From positions 7,613,900-7,677,899 of the forward strand of contig JAJHZJ010000531.1 in NCBI GenBank assembly GCA_023548195.1: 64,000 bases of DNA, given 5' to 3'. Below the pieces are notes generated by a model. It saw only the letters and a list, made by a program, of their open reading frames with translations, had not been told where the DNA came from and did no database searches. Shown here in pieces: positions 32,293 to 43,965 of this stretch. This stretch comes from Bettongia penicillata ogilbyi. Taxonomy: Eukaryota; Chordata; Mammalia; Diprotodontia; Potoroidae. Both the position numbers and the translations under genes were made by a program. How positions within the stretch are numbered: the first letter of the stretch is position 1; every line of letters begins with the position of its first letter.

Positions 32293-32429
32293 GTAAAATA
32301 AATAAATAAATAAATAAATAAATAAAAAAAGAAAAAAAAAAAAAGAAAAAAAAAAAAAAAATAAAAGACAATTTAATTCAGGTCAAATACAATGGACGAT
32401 GTTGGTATTACAGTATAATAATGCTGACA

Positions 32430-32700
32430 TTTCTATAGTGTTTTTAAAGTTTATAAAGCAGATTGTGCATAGTATCCCACTTGATCTTATTTAAATTTAA
32501 ACCTATTTAAAACAACAACAACAATTTTGCATTAAAAACAAAATAAAAAAACTCATTTTAGAGATGAGGGAACTGAAACTGAGAGCTTAAGTGACTTGAC
32601 TGTGGCCACACATCTAATAAGTGTCACAGGCAGAATCTGAACCCAGGTCTTCCTGATTCCAAGCCCACCACTCTATCCACTACTTTACATTGCCTCAAAT
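32430..32700 (-). repeat. MIR (antisense)
   Basis: CATTTTAGAGATGAGGGAAC, CTGAAACTGAGAGCTTAAGT, AACCCAGGTCTTCCTGATTC and ACCACTCTATCCACTACTTT are reverse-complement tRNA-SINE/MIR landmarks; the last corresponds to the tRNA-like head. Confidence 0.8.
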
Positions 32701-32709
32701 GTCGAAGTT

Positions 32710-35427
32710 AAAGCACAGATTTTAGAAAGTCACAAGAACCATCCAACATGCACGGCCACATTATTGGGCAGTTTTCCTGGAGATTTGTTTTGGTGTTCAC
32801 CGGGAAGTATCTGTTGGATCATAACAAAATATAAGCAACAAATATTTTTTTAAAACTCATGCAAAAAAAAAAATTATTTTTCTAACTCACTCTTTCAAAG
32901 AGACGAGACAGTGATAATGAATGAAGATCTCCATCCAAAATTCTCCACTAACTCATGGTGTAGAACCTTGTTATCCCACATGTTGAGAAAACAAGGTATG
33001 GGCATTTTAAGTTCTGATTAACTGAGACTTGTAGTTGATGTGTGCCAGGGGCCATGATTTAACACGCATTTCACTCAAATCTATATGAGAATTTCTGTTA
33101 TTACAAGGTCCTCACTTGAAAGGTCAGTGTAGAGGAAGGGCTCAGGCTCACAGCCGCTCTGACTTTACCCTCGCTCACTTATTCCCTAGCACTGCTCAGA
33201 AGCTTACTATTTCTACTGTTTCTTCTCTTTCTCTCCTCTTCCTCCACATTTCCTGTCTTGCTCCTCTGTTGTGGTGACTGGCTTTTCCTGGGCCCCCTGC
33301 TGCCTTACACTGCAGGGTTCCTCTCCCTGTTCTGGAGAGGAGCAGTGTCTCTTGGTTGCCTGAGTGATGATTCCTCCTGGAGAGGGTATCTGAGATGCCA
33401 CTCTCTTCAGCTTTTCCCTCTATCAGTTAGCTGGTTGGATAATGGGGCTTTTACTGTACTATAACTGCAGACAAAGATATGCCCAAGCAGGATAGATCAT
33501 TTTTTTTCTTATTTAGCATAGACCGTACAGACTATAAAATAAATGAAACGCTCACCAGCATGGGTAATATTCTTCCTAATTTAGGAATGCCTAAGAGGCA
33601 TGGCTTTTTGACACACATTTTTCAACTGCACATATTTCCTTTCTTCAAGTCAGCCCTCACAAAGATTTGTAAAAGATCATCCATTTTCTCCAGCTGCCAC
33701 TGTCCTAAATCTTCTACTTTTCCAGGCACAAAAAACAGAAACTTCTATTTGACTTCACAAATTCACTAGCACAGCCACACAAAGCAAAACACTTTTCTTA
33801 GGAAGGGGTATATAATAAACCTGAAGTGATATTCCCATAACCTTAAAGGCCTATAAGCTAAAACCAGTTATATGCTCACAACAAAAAGCCAAAACAAACA
33901 GCAACAACAATGAACAACTTCAAAGAAAAAAATTTCGATGACAAAATAAATTCTGTCATGGTTTCTGTCAACTCTAAACCAAGAGCATAAGAGACAGAGC
34001 AGGTCAAAGGGGGCCAAAACAAGATAGACTAAAACCAATGGTGCACAACAGTGTATTTGTCAAAGCATAAAGGCAAAGGGGGCCAAGTCAAGGTAAAAGC
34101 TGGTTTAGAGGCGGCACATGGGTACCAACAATCCCAAAGATCAAGCTGAGTTCAAAGAGGTTAGATACAGAGGTTAAGTAGATGGGTCAGGCCAGCATCC
34201 AGAGTTCCTGACAAGATAGTATGGCACAGGAAGAAGCAGAATTTGATTATAGAGGTAGGTATCAGACCATAGGGTTCAAACTATGCATAAGGAAATAGGT
34301 GGAAAACAAGTGCCTAGGTTGAGAAACTGGGAACAACCTCTTGGGGTCTGGTGGAAGTATGTAGGTCACTCACAATAGCTGAATCAATTTGTAATTAGTG
34401 AACCCAAAACAGAGGCTGTCTACTCATTCCCTGGCTTTAAAAGTTCTTGTCACAGTAGACAGACAGGCACTGGTAGGTTTGTGCTAACTCCCAGAACAAG
34501 GTAAATGTCATTGGGAGCTGAACCCCTGACAAATGTCAGTTCTAATGGGGAGCGTTCCAGTGCCTACCATGATGCTCTGCACACGGGAAATGCACCACAA
34601 TTTGTTGCTGCTGTTTTACTTACTGTCTTCATAGTTTGATCCGTCTTATCAAAACTCTCATTTAAAGGGAAGCCCTCTGTTCACATACAAGGATACAACA
34701 TTTGACTGGATCAATGGCATGTGTAGATATTTAAGGTTATTTTTCCACTAGTGGGAATGAATTTGTACAGATCCTAATTAACAGTCTCTCTCCTGGTTCA
34801 TGTTTTGACCAAAAACATAGATTCCGGACTGCAGCTGTAGTTTCAGGTAATGGAAGAGGGCCAAGCCAACTGCTACATACGGCAAATGAACATCAGTGTC
34901 ACCAGACCCTCCAACTAACCAACTGAGCTAATGTAGAACTTCCATCATCAAGGCTGACTAAGTGATTGCCAGGCACATGATTTCCAGCTACAGGTAAAAA
35001 CCTGTTTCAAGGAATGTCACTGTAACCATCGTGCTAAAAAAAATGAACCTGCTTCTAAGCCCCAGCCCACACTGTGAGATGAGGATATATAGAATCCTAG
35101 TAAATGAAAAACTCTTTACAATGCATTCTCAAGTTTCCATCAATATATTTAACAAAAGAGTTCAACTTTCTCCCCATACTACCTAGTTTATGACAAGTGG
35201 GTAGACAAGACAGCACATTCAACTGGTCCAATAGCATACACATATCACAGACAAACATGGCATATGGACAATAAGCTGAGCTTGTATTTGAAAAGGAGTC
35301 AAAAAGTGAGCTGGATTGAATCTAGAAACCTACACAATCCTTTCAATAATCCCAAATGGCTCCCTGCTGCAAAAGTCTATGTTTTTAAGCACTGACAATC
35401 TCTTCACAATGCTACAGGACTGCAAAG
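32710..35427. other. INO80C: unassigned part of INO80C intron 2
   Basis: No repeat or exon I can name over about 2.7 kb. Contains a CAACAACAATG stretch near 33900, and a purine-rich segment at 33960-34570 which might be a decayed LTR or unique DNA. Frames at 33258-33769 have no known motif. Confidence 0.35.
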
Positions 35428-36109
35428 CACAGAATCAATCAATAGCCCATAAAATACCTGTAAAAAGTGACTCTAAACAAATTCTAAAGCAGCAGAAGCC
35501 ACAAAACGACCGTGTGAAAAAGATTTCCAGCTCAAGACAGCCTGGAAGGCCAACAGGAAAGGTCTATCATACCAGCTCAGAGCACAGCACAGACCAGCTT
35601 TGGCTGCGCAGCACAGCATGGACAGGACTGGAGCAGGCTTCAGGGCACAGAACCATGGGTAGCAGCTTCATTTCCCAGATTTCTCAACCCACAAAGGCCA
35701 AAGACAGTTTCAAAGGTCAGTAAGAGAGATCTTTCACCTAGGTGAGAGGGGAGTGTGGTCCAGCCCCAGCCCCAGCTCCAGGGCAGCAGCAGCAACTTTT
35801 GGAGCCCTCAGTATAAACAAGGGGGAATCAAGCAACTGATTTGTGGCTCAGTTCTGAGTAGTGGTCCTGGGGTGAGGAAGTGCACTGGTGTGGTGGAGCT
35901 GGTGGAGGCTCTGGAGAGAGAATCCTACTCACAGATCCTGGGCAGAAAGGAATACTTGAGGTTGCTCATAGACCAGAACACAGGCCAGGAGAGGAAGAAA
36001 CTCCTCTCCCTTGATTGTGCCACCTTGGAGGAACTGAGAATTTACAGGGTGCTAGACTATACCCTCAATTTGAAAAAAGGACTCAAAAGTCAAGTAACTG
36101 ACTGGGAAA

Positions 36110-37236
36110 ATACCCCAAAAGGGGGAAAAAAAATAAGACTATAAAAGGTTACTTTCTTGGTGAACAGGTATTTTCTTCCATCCTTTTGGATGAGGAAGAA
36201 CAAAGCATACCATCAGAGGAAGACATAAAAATTAAGGCTTCTACATCCAAATCTCCCAAAAAAAATATGCAGTGGTCTCAGGCCATAGAAGAACTCAAAA
36301 AGGATTTTGAAAATCAAGTCAGAGAGGTAGAGGGAAAATTGGGAAAAGAAATGAGAGCGATGCAAGAAAATAATGAAAATCAAGTCAACAGATTGCTAAA
36401 GAAGACACACACACACACAAACAAAAAGTGCTGAAGAAAATAACACCTTTAAAAACAGACTAATCCAAATGGAAAAAGAGGTACAATAAGCCAATGAGGA
36501 GAAGAATGCTTGAAAACGCAGAAGTGACCAAATGGAGAAGAAGGTTCAAAAGCTCACTGAAGAAAATAGTTCTTTAAAAATTAGAACAGAATAGACAGAA
36601 GTTAATGACTTTATGAGAAACCAAGAAATTATAAAATAAAACCAAAAGAATAAAAAGATAGGAAGACAATGTGAAATATCTCATTGGAAAAGCAACTGAC
36701 CTGAGAAATAGATCCAGGAGAGATAATTTAAGGATTATAGATCTACCTGAAAGCCATGATCAAAAAAAGAGCGTAGACATCATCTTTCAAGAAATTATCA
36801 AGGAACATTGCCTTAATTTCTAGAACCAGAGGGTAAAATAAATATTGAAAGAATCCACTATCACCTCTTGAAAGAGATCCCAAAAGGAAAACTCCTAGGA
36901 ATATTGTAGCCAAATTCCAGAGTTCTCAGGTCAAGGAGAAAATATTACAAGCAGGCAGAAAGAAATAATTCAAGTACTGTAGAAATACAATCAGGATAAC
37001 ACAGAATTTAGTAATTTCTGCACTAAACAATCCAAGGGCTTAGAATATGATATTCCAGAGGTCAAAGGAGATAGGATTAAAACCAAGAATAACCTACTCA
37101 GTAAAACTGAGTATAACACTTCAGGGGGAAAAAATGGAATTTCAGTGAAATAGAGGACTTCCAAGCATTCTTGTTGAAAAGACTGGAGCTGAATAGAAAT
37201 TATGACTTTCAAATACAAGAATCAAGAGAACCATGA
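36110..37236 (+). pseudogene. L1-type ORF1, decayed (HAL1 copy C)
   Basis: The initiator is ATA instead of ATG at 36110, followed by a homologue of the N-terminus broken by stops. In-frame pieces include 36186-36434 (MDEEEQSIPSEEDIKIKAST) up to a short CA microsatellite at about 36408-36420 that breaks the coiled coil. Several premature stops (for example TAA near 36487 and TAG near 36591) and shifts follow. The C-terminal motif and the stop (37234-37236) remain recognisable. Confidence 0.85.
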
Positions 37237-37367
37237 AAAGGTAAACAGGAAAGAGAAGCTTTAAGGAACTCATTAAAGCTGAACTATTTACATTCCTACA
37301 TGGAAAGATGTTATTTGTAATTCATGAGACCTTTTTCAGTATTAGGGTAGTTAGAGGGGATATGTAC

Positions 37368-37371
<4 letters not shown>

Positions 37372-37420
<49 letters not shown>
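37372..37420. repeat. (TG)n microsatellite at the end of HAL1 C
   Basis: About 24 TG repeats at the position where other HAL1 copies carry simple repeats 3' of ORF1. Confidence 0.95.
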
Positions 37421-37423
<3 letters not shown>

Positions 37424-37454
37424 GTATATATGGGTTTGTATGTGTATATTCACA

Positions 37455-37580
37455 GAATCAATCTAATAATAAATATTCATTAAGCACCTGTAGGTACTGT
37501 GACTGGCACCAGAGATACAAAAACAAAAATGACACACTTTCTACCCTCACAAAGCTTACATCCTGCTGGGAAATCAGTCT
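37455..37580 (-). repeat. L2 3' end fragment (antisense)
   Basis: AATATTCATTAAGCACCTGT, GTACTGTGACTGGCACC and CTACCCTCACAAAGCTTACA form an antisense L2 terminus. The HAL1 C insertion lies at its edge. A MIR-like piece (CAAACCCTGGCCTTCTGAC) follows at 37600-37670. Confidence 0.75.
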
Positions 37581-38019
37581 CAGAAAAACTGAAGTTGCTG
37601 GTAACTTCTCCAGAGTTACACCAGCATAAAAAACAGAGCCTAGATTCAAACCCTGGCCTTCTGACTTCACACACACTGCTCTTTTAACTACACCTTGATA
37701 CCTTTTTGATCCAAACTACATTTTGGAAAAGTTTTTAGAGGGGCATAAATGTGAAACAGATGACCAGTGAATCAGAGGGGTAAGACAAGGGGAGACAGAG
37801 GTAAGGCTTTCAGATGAAAGTTACAGAATGTGTGTCATGGAGACGAATAGAAAATAGTCAAAATAGAGACCAGGGTCCATCAGACAGAGTGAGGATGCAA
37901 AATGATAAGATACCATTTTGAAGCAGATGCAAAGACTACAGCAAGTGTGAGGTAAAATAATAAAAATAATGGAGGATTTACATAGGGTATGTACCCTTAA
38001 TAAAGTGTCAGTCTAGACT

Positions 38020-38193
38020 CTAGACTCCTAGGTCCTTGGGTGCAGACTTTTGACTGAGTTCAAGTTTTACAGAATAAATCCTTTTATTAAGGGAATTTGT
38101 TTTGTGAAGTTTGGATTCAGTCAAAGGGCCGAACTTGAGAACCTAGAAGGTTGTATGTATATGGCCCCAAAGCTGCACGTTTCCCCACCCCTG
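38020..38193. mobile_element. palindromic MITE-like DNA element
   Basis: Core hairpin: left arm 38049-38080 (starts TTTGACTGAGTTCAAG) and right arm 38094-38125 (ends TTGGATTCAGTCAAA) are inverted copies agreeing at most positions, around a 13-bp loop with TTTTATTAAGG. The right end TTTCCCCACCCCTG resembles a hAT-type terminus; the matching left terminus is not clear. Family name unknown to me. Confidence 0.5.
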
Positions 38194-38999
38194 AGTGATC
38201 AAGAAGAGGAGAGTTCCTAAAATGACAATGTTCCAGCCTACTTGAGATTCAATAGCACCACAGGCATTTCTCTGTCTCCCCCAACCTTCCCTCTGGACAG
38301 CTCTCCAAACCTGACACCTCTGGTTTTTTCTACCCTGAACTATCAAAGATCCCCCACCTACCAGAAGCTGCCTTGCCAAAGCCCATTTCCTGCCTTCACC
38401 AGCCACTTCACCATGACTATTGCCTAGGAACCCGCCCAGCTCACCTTATCCTGCTCTATCTCAGATCAAGAATTCTGATGTCCCAAGAGCTTCCAAAGCT
38501 CAACATATTTTCTAAAACCTTTCAATTATTATTAGGAATATATTATAATATACACAAGGACAGCGATGAGAAAGGACAAAAACAAGCATAAACACAAAGC
38601 CCTATTGCTTGGGTACTGGCAGAAGCTCTTCCCTGCCCAATCAAATTACTGTCATTATTGGCAAATCTGTTGTGTGCTAAACATTTTCTTAATGTAAAAG
38701 AGTAAAGTATGATTTATTATTTTCAACAAGTCTTCCCATAAAAGTGAGCAGAATATTTTCCAAGTTAGCAGAATATTTCCTTTGTTATGAAGCTTGAATA
38801 TATAGTGCACTAAATCTGAGGCATCATCAAGATTATTCTAGCTCTATTTTAAGGCTTCTTACATATTTCAAATTCCATACAATTTGAGGTATATTCTTCC
38901 TATGTATCTCTGGAAAATCCTCTATTTTAACAGAAAAAATAAAGTCACTCCCAGAGGCCAGTGCCTTCTCTTAGATTACTTTCTATATTTTTGGCATCT

Positions 39000-39110
39000 A
39001 TTACACATGCTATCTCCTCATTTAGAATATAAACTCCTTAAAAGATTTTTTTTTCCTCCTACATCTATTGCCTGACAATAAATGATTAATAAATGCTTAT
39101 TGATCAATCA
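39000..39110 (+). repeat. L2 3' end fragment
   Basis: ATATAAACTCCTTAAAAG and GATTAATAAATGCTTATTGA match the L2 terminus on the plus strand. Confidence 0.6.
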
Positions 39111-39720
39111 TTCAACACATGATTGATAAACCAAGGATTCTCATAAGATTAAAAACCAAAACAGCAACGCTGTGGACACCATTAAGTAACACACCTTCCC
39201 ACCCACTTGTTTGGAGAAGTGCACAAGTGTACTACATTGCATATATTTTCCGACTTTTTTATATGGATCAGCTTTGCTGATTTTTTTTCTCTTCTTCACT
39301 TTTTTTATGTAAAATTTTATCAGGTATATGGAATGGCTCTCTGGTTGGGGAGTAGAGGTATACTAGGAGAATTTTGGTGATGTAAAAACAAAACAAATAT
39401 TTTTGAAGTGATTTAAAGAATTACAACTTCAGATTGAAACCTAAACAGAATCCCCTATAATTATGCTCAGTGAATATTAATTTTTGGCAAGGGAGTGTTT
39501 CTATAACAATTTCCCACAAGATATTCACCATTTTATTGCCAAATTAACATTTAATTTCCATTGAAATAACTGGATCATGTGTAAAACTGAAAATATCTTT
39601 TATCTACCACTAAAACATACAATCTAGATTTACTACAAAAAGCTTGAAAGAAATCCGGATTCTATTCAGAAATTTCAATGAATCTCTAAGGTATCTAAAA
39701 ATTAAACAACAAACACTTAC

Positions 39721-39831
39721 CACAAAATTGGGATCCTTAAATGGCAAAGGCTTAGGGGTAGTTTCTGCAGGTCCTGTGCCAAAGTCAGGGGTCATTACCT
39801 TACTCTCACTCACAGTCTCCATGCTGACACC
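39721..39831 (-). CDS. INO80C: INO80C exon 2
   Basis: 111 bp, 37 codons, phase 0 at both ends. Acceptor TTCTGTTTCAAG, donor GTAAGTGTTT. Translation starts GVSMETVSESKVMTPDFGTG and ends in PLPFKDPNFV, matching the mammalian INO80C segment just after the variable N-terminal tail. The methionine at the fourth codon is internal; the annotated start should be in exon 1. Confidence 0.97.
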
Positions 39832-39969
39832 CTTGAAACAGAACAATAACAATTACACTTTGTAGTTAAGTGTCTTTTAGGTGAGCCCCCCAAACTTACC
39901 CACTAAATACAAAAAAAAGGGAGAGTCAGAAAACCCTGGTGGTAAGGATAGAGCAGTCCTAAGGCAGAA

Positions 39970-40110
39970 GGAATCACAGGTCTGGGTCTAGAAGCGACCT
40001 CAGAAACCATCTACACCAATCTCCTCTTTTTAACAGGTGAGTGAAAGGAAGTTAAATGACTTCCTCAAGGCCACAGTGGTAGCAAACATGAGTGGGAACA
40101 CTTGAACTCA
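39970..40110 (-). repeat. MIR (antisense)
   Basis: GAATCACAGGTCTGGGTCTA, TCTCCTCTTTTTAACAGGTG, GACTTCCTCAAGGCCACAGT and GAACTCAGCTCCTCTGACTC are antisense MIR landmarks. Confidence 0.75.
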
Positions 40111-41209
40111 GCTCCTCTGACTCCAGAGACAATAACCTTCAGATAATATCATGCTACCTTTACAATAAAAGGTGTCTGACAGAGAGCACTGTGGAAAAAT
40201 CAGTGCTTGATAATTTCAAATGCTTATTAAGTTTAAAAAGAAAAAAAAATGAGCCTCTTTCAAAGTTGACAGCATGTGAAGTCGGGTTAGGGGCAGGGAG
40301 GTGAAGAGGAGGTTGGGAAATGCAAATTAGACCTTGCTGAGGCAGGAAGGAAAGAGAGAGCTGAGGAAATAGCCTGGAGCAGCAGCTGGTTGCTGTGGTA
40401 ACTGAGTGGGGGCACCCGGGCATATTAAGACCAGCTAATAGACAAGATGCCCTTGGTGCTTAGACATCTCTTGTTCTTATGCTTGGGATGCAGGCAAAAA
40501 TACTCCTAAAGTGACATTCCCAAACCTAGGAACACTGAGGAAGACCTTGTCCTGCTGACGTTTTTGGTAGTGAAAGCAGGATGGTTCTGCTTTCTAATTT
40601 AATGCCCTTTCTCTGCAGATGGCCCTGAACTCTTGGACGTTACCAGACATTCAATGGACAGCCAAAGGTTTTTCACATTTCTTTGAACTGTGGCACAGAA
40701 AATGCATATTTGGACATATCTCATCCAAATATGGATTTAATGAAAATATTTTGTCTTCTCTCTGGGGAGGGGTTGGAGAGGTGGGAATGGTGGTGACTCA
40801 GGAACTCATCTCTTGCCCTTCCACAATGGTTGTCATGTCCAGGACCTAAAGATTCTCCCAAACCCATGACCCTGGAATAAATTATATACTCAATAGTGAA
40901 GGGCAGGGCTAATTAGGCTGGTAATTGGATGGTGAATAACTCAATTAGTCCTCACCATTCTGTAGCCAACCAGGCAGAAGAACTGCATTGACCCTTCTCT
41001 TGACCATCAACCAGGAAAAAGCTACCTGAGCTTAGCAGAGTTCGCAGCATTTAGTTAAGTCTTTAATAAATACTTGGTGACTGCATAATTACATGCTCCT
41101 CTTACTGCTTGCTCAGAGATTAAAAATCAAATTCACATTATAAATGCTAAGGCACACATGTCACTTCCTGGACACCACTTCCTCATATCCATCCACACCA
41201 GGCCCATTC

Positions 41210-41860
41210 TTTACATGTCTCTATTTCACTTTACATCTCCATCATGTCCTCTGAAACCTGTATTCTTTTGTTTGAAAAACTGTCCATAATATTAGATGTG
41301 TGTCTTCCACCACCATTTTACCCTTAGAAAGTACTTTGCATCTGTGTGGTATTTAACTTTGTACGCACATGTTATCTCACCACCACTAGCTCCAACAGAA
41401 CATAAACCCTTTGAAAGCAGGGCTTTAGTTTTTGTCTGTATCTCCAGTACCTGGTACTTAACAGATAGTTAATAAATGATTGCTGCATTGGAGGCCATGC
41501 CACCAGTCTATGCTCAGATTCCTTCTATCCTGGAAAGGTTTCCAGTGTGGAACCAGTGATGTACCTTATGTACCTGTCTAATAAAGTTTTGAGAGGTTCA
41601 CCGTCAGGTGGGCCTCAGGATAATGACATTTTTTTAAACCGCAGAAGTTATAGGAGACCTTCCACTAAGTGGCAGAAGAATGGCTGTGGGTTGAATAAAG
41701 GAATTAACAAAAAAGCACTTCTTAAGCACTCCATGCTAAGTACGGTGCTGAGCTGGAGATAAAAATAGAAAAAAACTAAACAGTGATCTTAAGGAACTCA
41801 AAAGCCAATTGAGGAAGGTAACATAAATAAAGCACTCAGCTCCAGGATGGGTGGAAAGTC
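41210..41860. repeat. L2 3' ends, sense then antisense
   Basis: 41210-41480 carries AGCTCCAACAGAACATAAAC, GTATCTCCAGTACCTGGTAC and ACAGATAGTTAATAAATGAT (sense L2). 41700-41860 carries CACTTCTTAAGCACTCCATG, AGTACGGTGCTGAGCTGG and GATCTTAAGGAACTCAAAAG (antisense L2). Confidence 0.7.
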
Positions 41861-42650
41861 CCAGAAGCCAGTGGCAGAGTAGAAGGCAAGGCATCAGGGA
41901 CCCTCAGGCATCCCAGCAAGTCAGATTAGTGCCAGGAGTCTGGAGGGCACAGCAGGAGAACAGATGGTAAGGCCCAGAGGACTCTGGATGCTGTAGCAGG
42001 GCAGATGGTAACAACAAGGACTGTAGATGAGGACTCCCAATTCACTCAACCAGTATGAAGACCTACAGTCACTCTTCCTACACCACCAACCAGATGGAGT
42101 TGAGACTACCAAGAGTCCTCAGGGGAGGCTGGCAGTGCTTTCTACCCAGCTAGCCTGAATGGGGCTACCTCAGTGGACAGAGTACTATATCAATAGAGTC
42201 ATGTATCCTTGATATACTGAAGTAAATGTTCTGTTATTTAGGCATTTTTTTTTCTCTTAGAATGATATAAGATCTAATAAACTACAATGTACTCCTATAA
42301 ATTTGCTGTTTTAACGTATCATCTTACTCTGAAAGTGGGACACATCCAAAAGTTGTTTTTATAATATGATCAGAAGCCCAAATAACAGAACTGCAGCTAT
42401 GTATTGCTAACACCAACCTCAATCCCCAGTACAGATTCATGGAACTTTGAAAAGGGATAACCTTTTCTGTATTCAGATGTTTGACAGAAGTCAAATCCAT
42501 ACCCGCTTTAGAAGAATATAAACAGCATTGAGAGCTGGGTTTATTGTATAAACATACACTTTTGCATGTCTATGCCTGGTACTGGGCTTGATACATAGTC
42601 AAGATTATATAAAATGCTTGGGAAATCTTAAATCACTATGTGAATGCTAG

Positions 42651-43185
42651 TGTGAGGACTGGCCTAACAGAAAGGACTCCATGTTTGATCCCTGAGCGAC
42701 CTGCCTACGTACCAGGAAGTTCCCAGGTATGCCATAACTGGTTTCATCAGTTTCATTTAGACAAAGAATTCCATGTTCTCTTGATCACAATCAGTTTAAC
42801 AAACTTCATCTAATCCATGTATGTTTTATGTTATGTATGTTATCAAATTATCCTAATAACAATGCTCTTGTGATTGAGGGAAGGGGTCGAGGGGTTGCAG
42901 TCCGAGCCACCTGCTAACTGACAACTCCTAAGGTTCCCCTCCCCCTTGGTTCTTAAGAAGCTGCCACACAACAGCAACCAGATATAAGGGCAGAGACCCA
43001 GAGCTCTGTGCTCTCAACTGGGATGTGCATCATCATTCTATCACCACACCACTACCAGTGCTTATCCATGGGAGTAAAGGGATGGGGAGCCACATTCTTT
43101 CATGTCTGTGCATAATATACTATCTGACTTGTGATCCTCTAAGTATGTGTTCCTTCCTGGTACCTCACCCATAATCTCCACACAG
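42651..43185 (+). mobile_element. possible solo LTR
   Basis: Starts TGTGAGGACTGGCCTAACAG and runs about 530 bp to CTCCACACA. A TATA-like GATATAAGGGC at about 42982 is followed by CCCAGAGCTCTGTGCTCTC, as in LTR promoter regions, and the compact GC-richer block before it would fit a U3. No matching target duplication was found and the 3' boundary is uncertain. Confidence 0.4.
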
Positions 43186-43724
43186 ATGTTGCTGCTGGTG
43201 CTGTTACTATTATATTATTATCACTGTGCTGATAATAGACTGACTGAATCCATACAAGGACAAGTACAGAAAGGAGCTCTTAAACAGACCAGGATGGAAA
43301 GTGAAAACACAATAGCAAGGGACAAAGAAAGAGATGCAGTTACAGTTATGTATGCAACACTGGGTTTCCAGAGTGAATACTTTCCTTCCCTTTAATGGCA
43401 GTAATCTATTACAATCAGTAGGGCAGGTAGTTGGTGAATAAAAATATTACTTTTCTTCATAGTTGGAATAAACAAAGAGTAGCTTAACACACAACTCTGG
43501 GATATTATGCTTCATTCATTGTCCAGTTGTGTGAGTTGGCATATGTCCCTCAGAACCTCCCCATTCAGGTCTTTGTGTTCCTAGATGAAAGGGAACCATT
43601 GGTCTGTGGACAGGAGGTGGGGACCGAGGCCTGTCAGATTATGAGGGGCAGCTACTGAAGATACAAATAAATGCTCGACTAGGCCAGGTTGGTTTCTGAC
43701 TGAGAAGTTCATGTCTCTATATGT

Positions 43725-43965
43725 AACAGGCAGCATGGTATAGTGAACTGAGGGCCAGACTTGTAATTAGAAAGACCTGAGTTCAAATACCACTTCAGAC
43801 AATTCCTACTTGTGTGAACCTAGACAAGTCACTAAACCTTTCTCAGTCTCAGTTTCCTCATCTGTAAAATGGGGAAAATAATAGCATCTATCTGAGGATC
43901 AGATGAAAATATATTTGAAGTGCTTTTAAACTTTATGGTACTTAATAAATGTGAGATAGTATTAT
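43725..43965 (+). repeat. MIR, nearly full length
   Basis: GGCAGCATGGTATAGTGAAC head, AAAGACCTGAGTTCAAATAC (B-box-like), AGACAAGTCACTAAACC, CCTCATCTGTAAAATGGGG and TACTTAATAAATGTGAGATA tail are in order. Confidence 0.9.

Larger units (their letters stand above)
29338..32361 (+). mobile_element. HAL1-type half-L1, copy B (youngest, intact ORF1)
   Basis: About 3.02 kb, full length. It opens GGGGGGCGGAGCCAAGATGG, very like the start of mammalian L1, followed by an 850-bp CpG-rich 5' UTR, intact ORF1 (30184-31290), a 1-kb GA-rich 3' UTR, and an A-rich tail with AAAT units from about 32293. No ORF2 is present. A perfect 13-bp target duplication TAAAAGACAATTT flanks it (29325-29337 and 32362-32374), and the first-strand nick fits the L1 endonuclease preference (TT/AAAA). 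It lies antisense in INO80C intron 2. The CpG content, exact duplication and unbroken ORF1 mark it as the youngest of five copies. Confidence 0.93.
35441..37450 (+). mobile_element. HAL1-type half-L1, copy C, 3'-truncated
   Basis: A perfect 13-bp duplication CACAGAATCAATC brackets it (35428-35440 and 37451-37463). It begins AATAGCCCATAAAATACCTG, about 60 bases inside the full-length 5' end, contains a decayed ORF1 (36110-37236), and stops right after a (TG)n tract (37372-37420). The last roughly 0.8 kb of HAL1 3' UTR and the poly(A) tail are missing. The junction is not the usual TT/AAAA site. Confidence 0.85.
27178..39720 (-). other. INO80C: INO80C intron 2
   Basis: About 12.5 kb intron (donor GTAAGTGTTT, acceptor CATTCCAG). 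Contains a sense L2 (28051-28990), HAL1 copies B and C in antisense to the gene, MIR fragments and a palindromic DNA element. The stretches 27180-28050, 32710-35427 and 38200-38990 hold nothing I can name apart from an A22 run at about 27685-27706. Confidence 0.8.
21255..39831 (-). other. INO80C: INO80C gene, exons 2-5 with 3' UTR (5' part missing)
   Basis: INO80C (Ies6 in yeast) is a small subunit of the INO80 ATP-dependent nucleosome-remodelling complex in the nucleus; family knowledge places it with ARP5. Four exons are visible on the minus strand with GT donors and AG acceptors, and joined phases 0, 1 and 0 keep one frame for 141 residues to a stop. Together they cover roughly residue 52 to the end of the usual 190-residue mammalian protein, including the YL1-C domain. 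Intron sizes: intron 2 about 12.5 kb, intron 3 about 1.3 kb, intron 4 about 4 kb. The GC-rich first exon and promoter are not seen, so intron 1 runs past 64000. Introns and intact splice sites argue against a processed copy. Confidence 0.95.
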
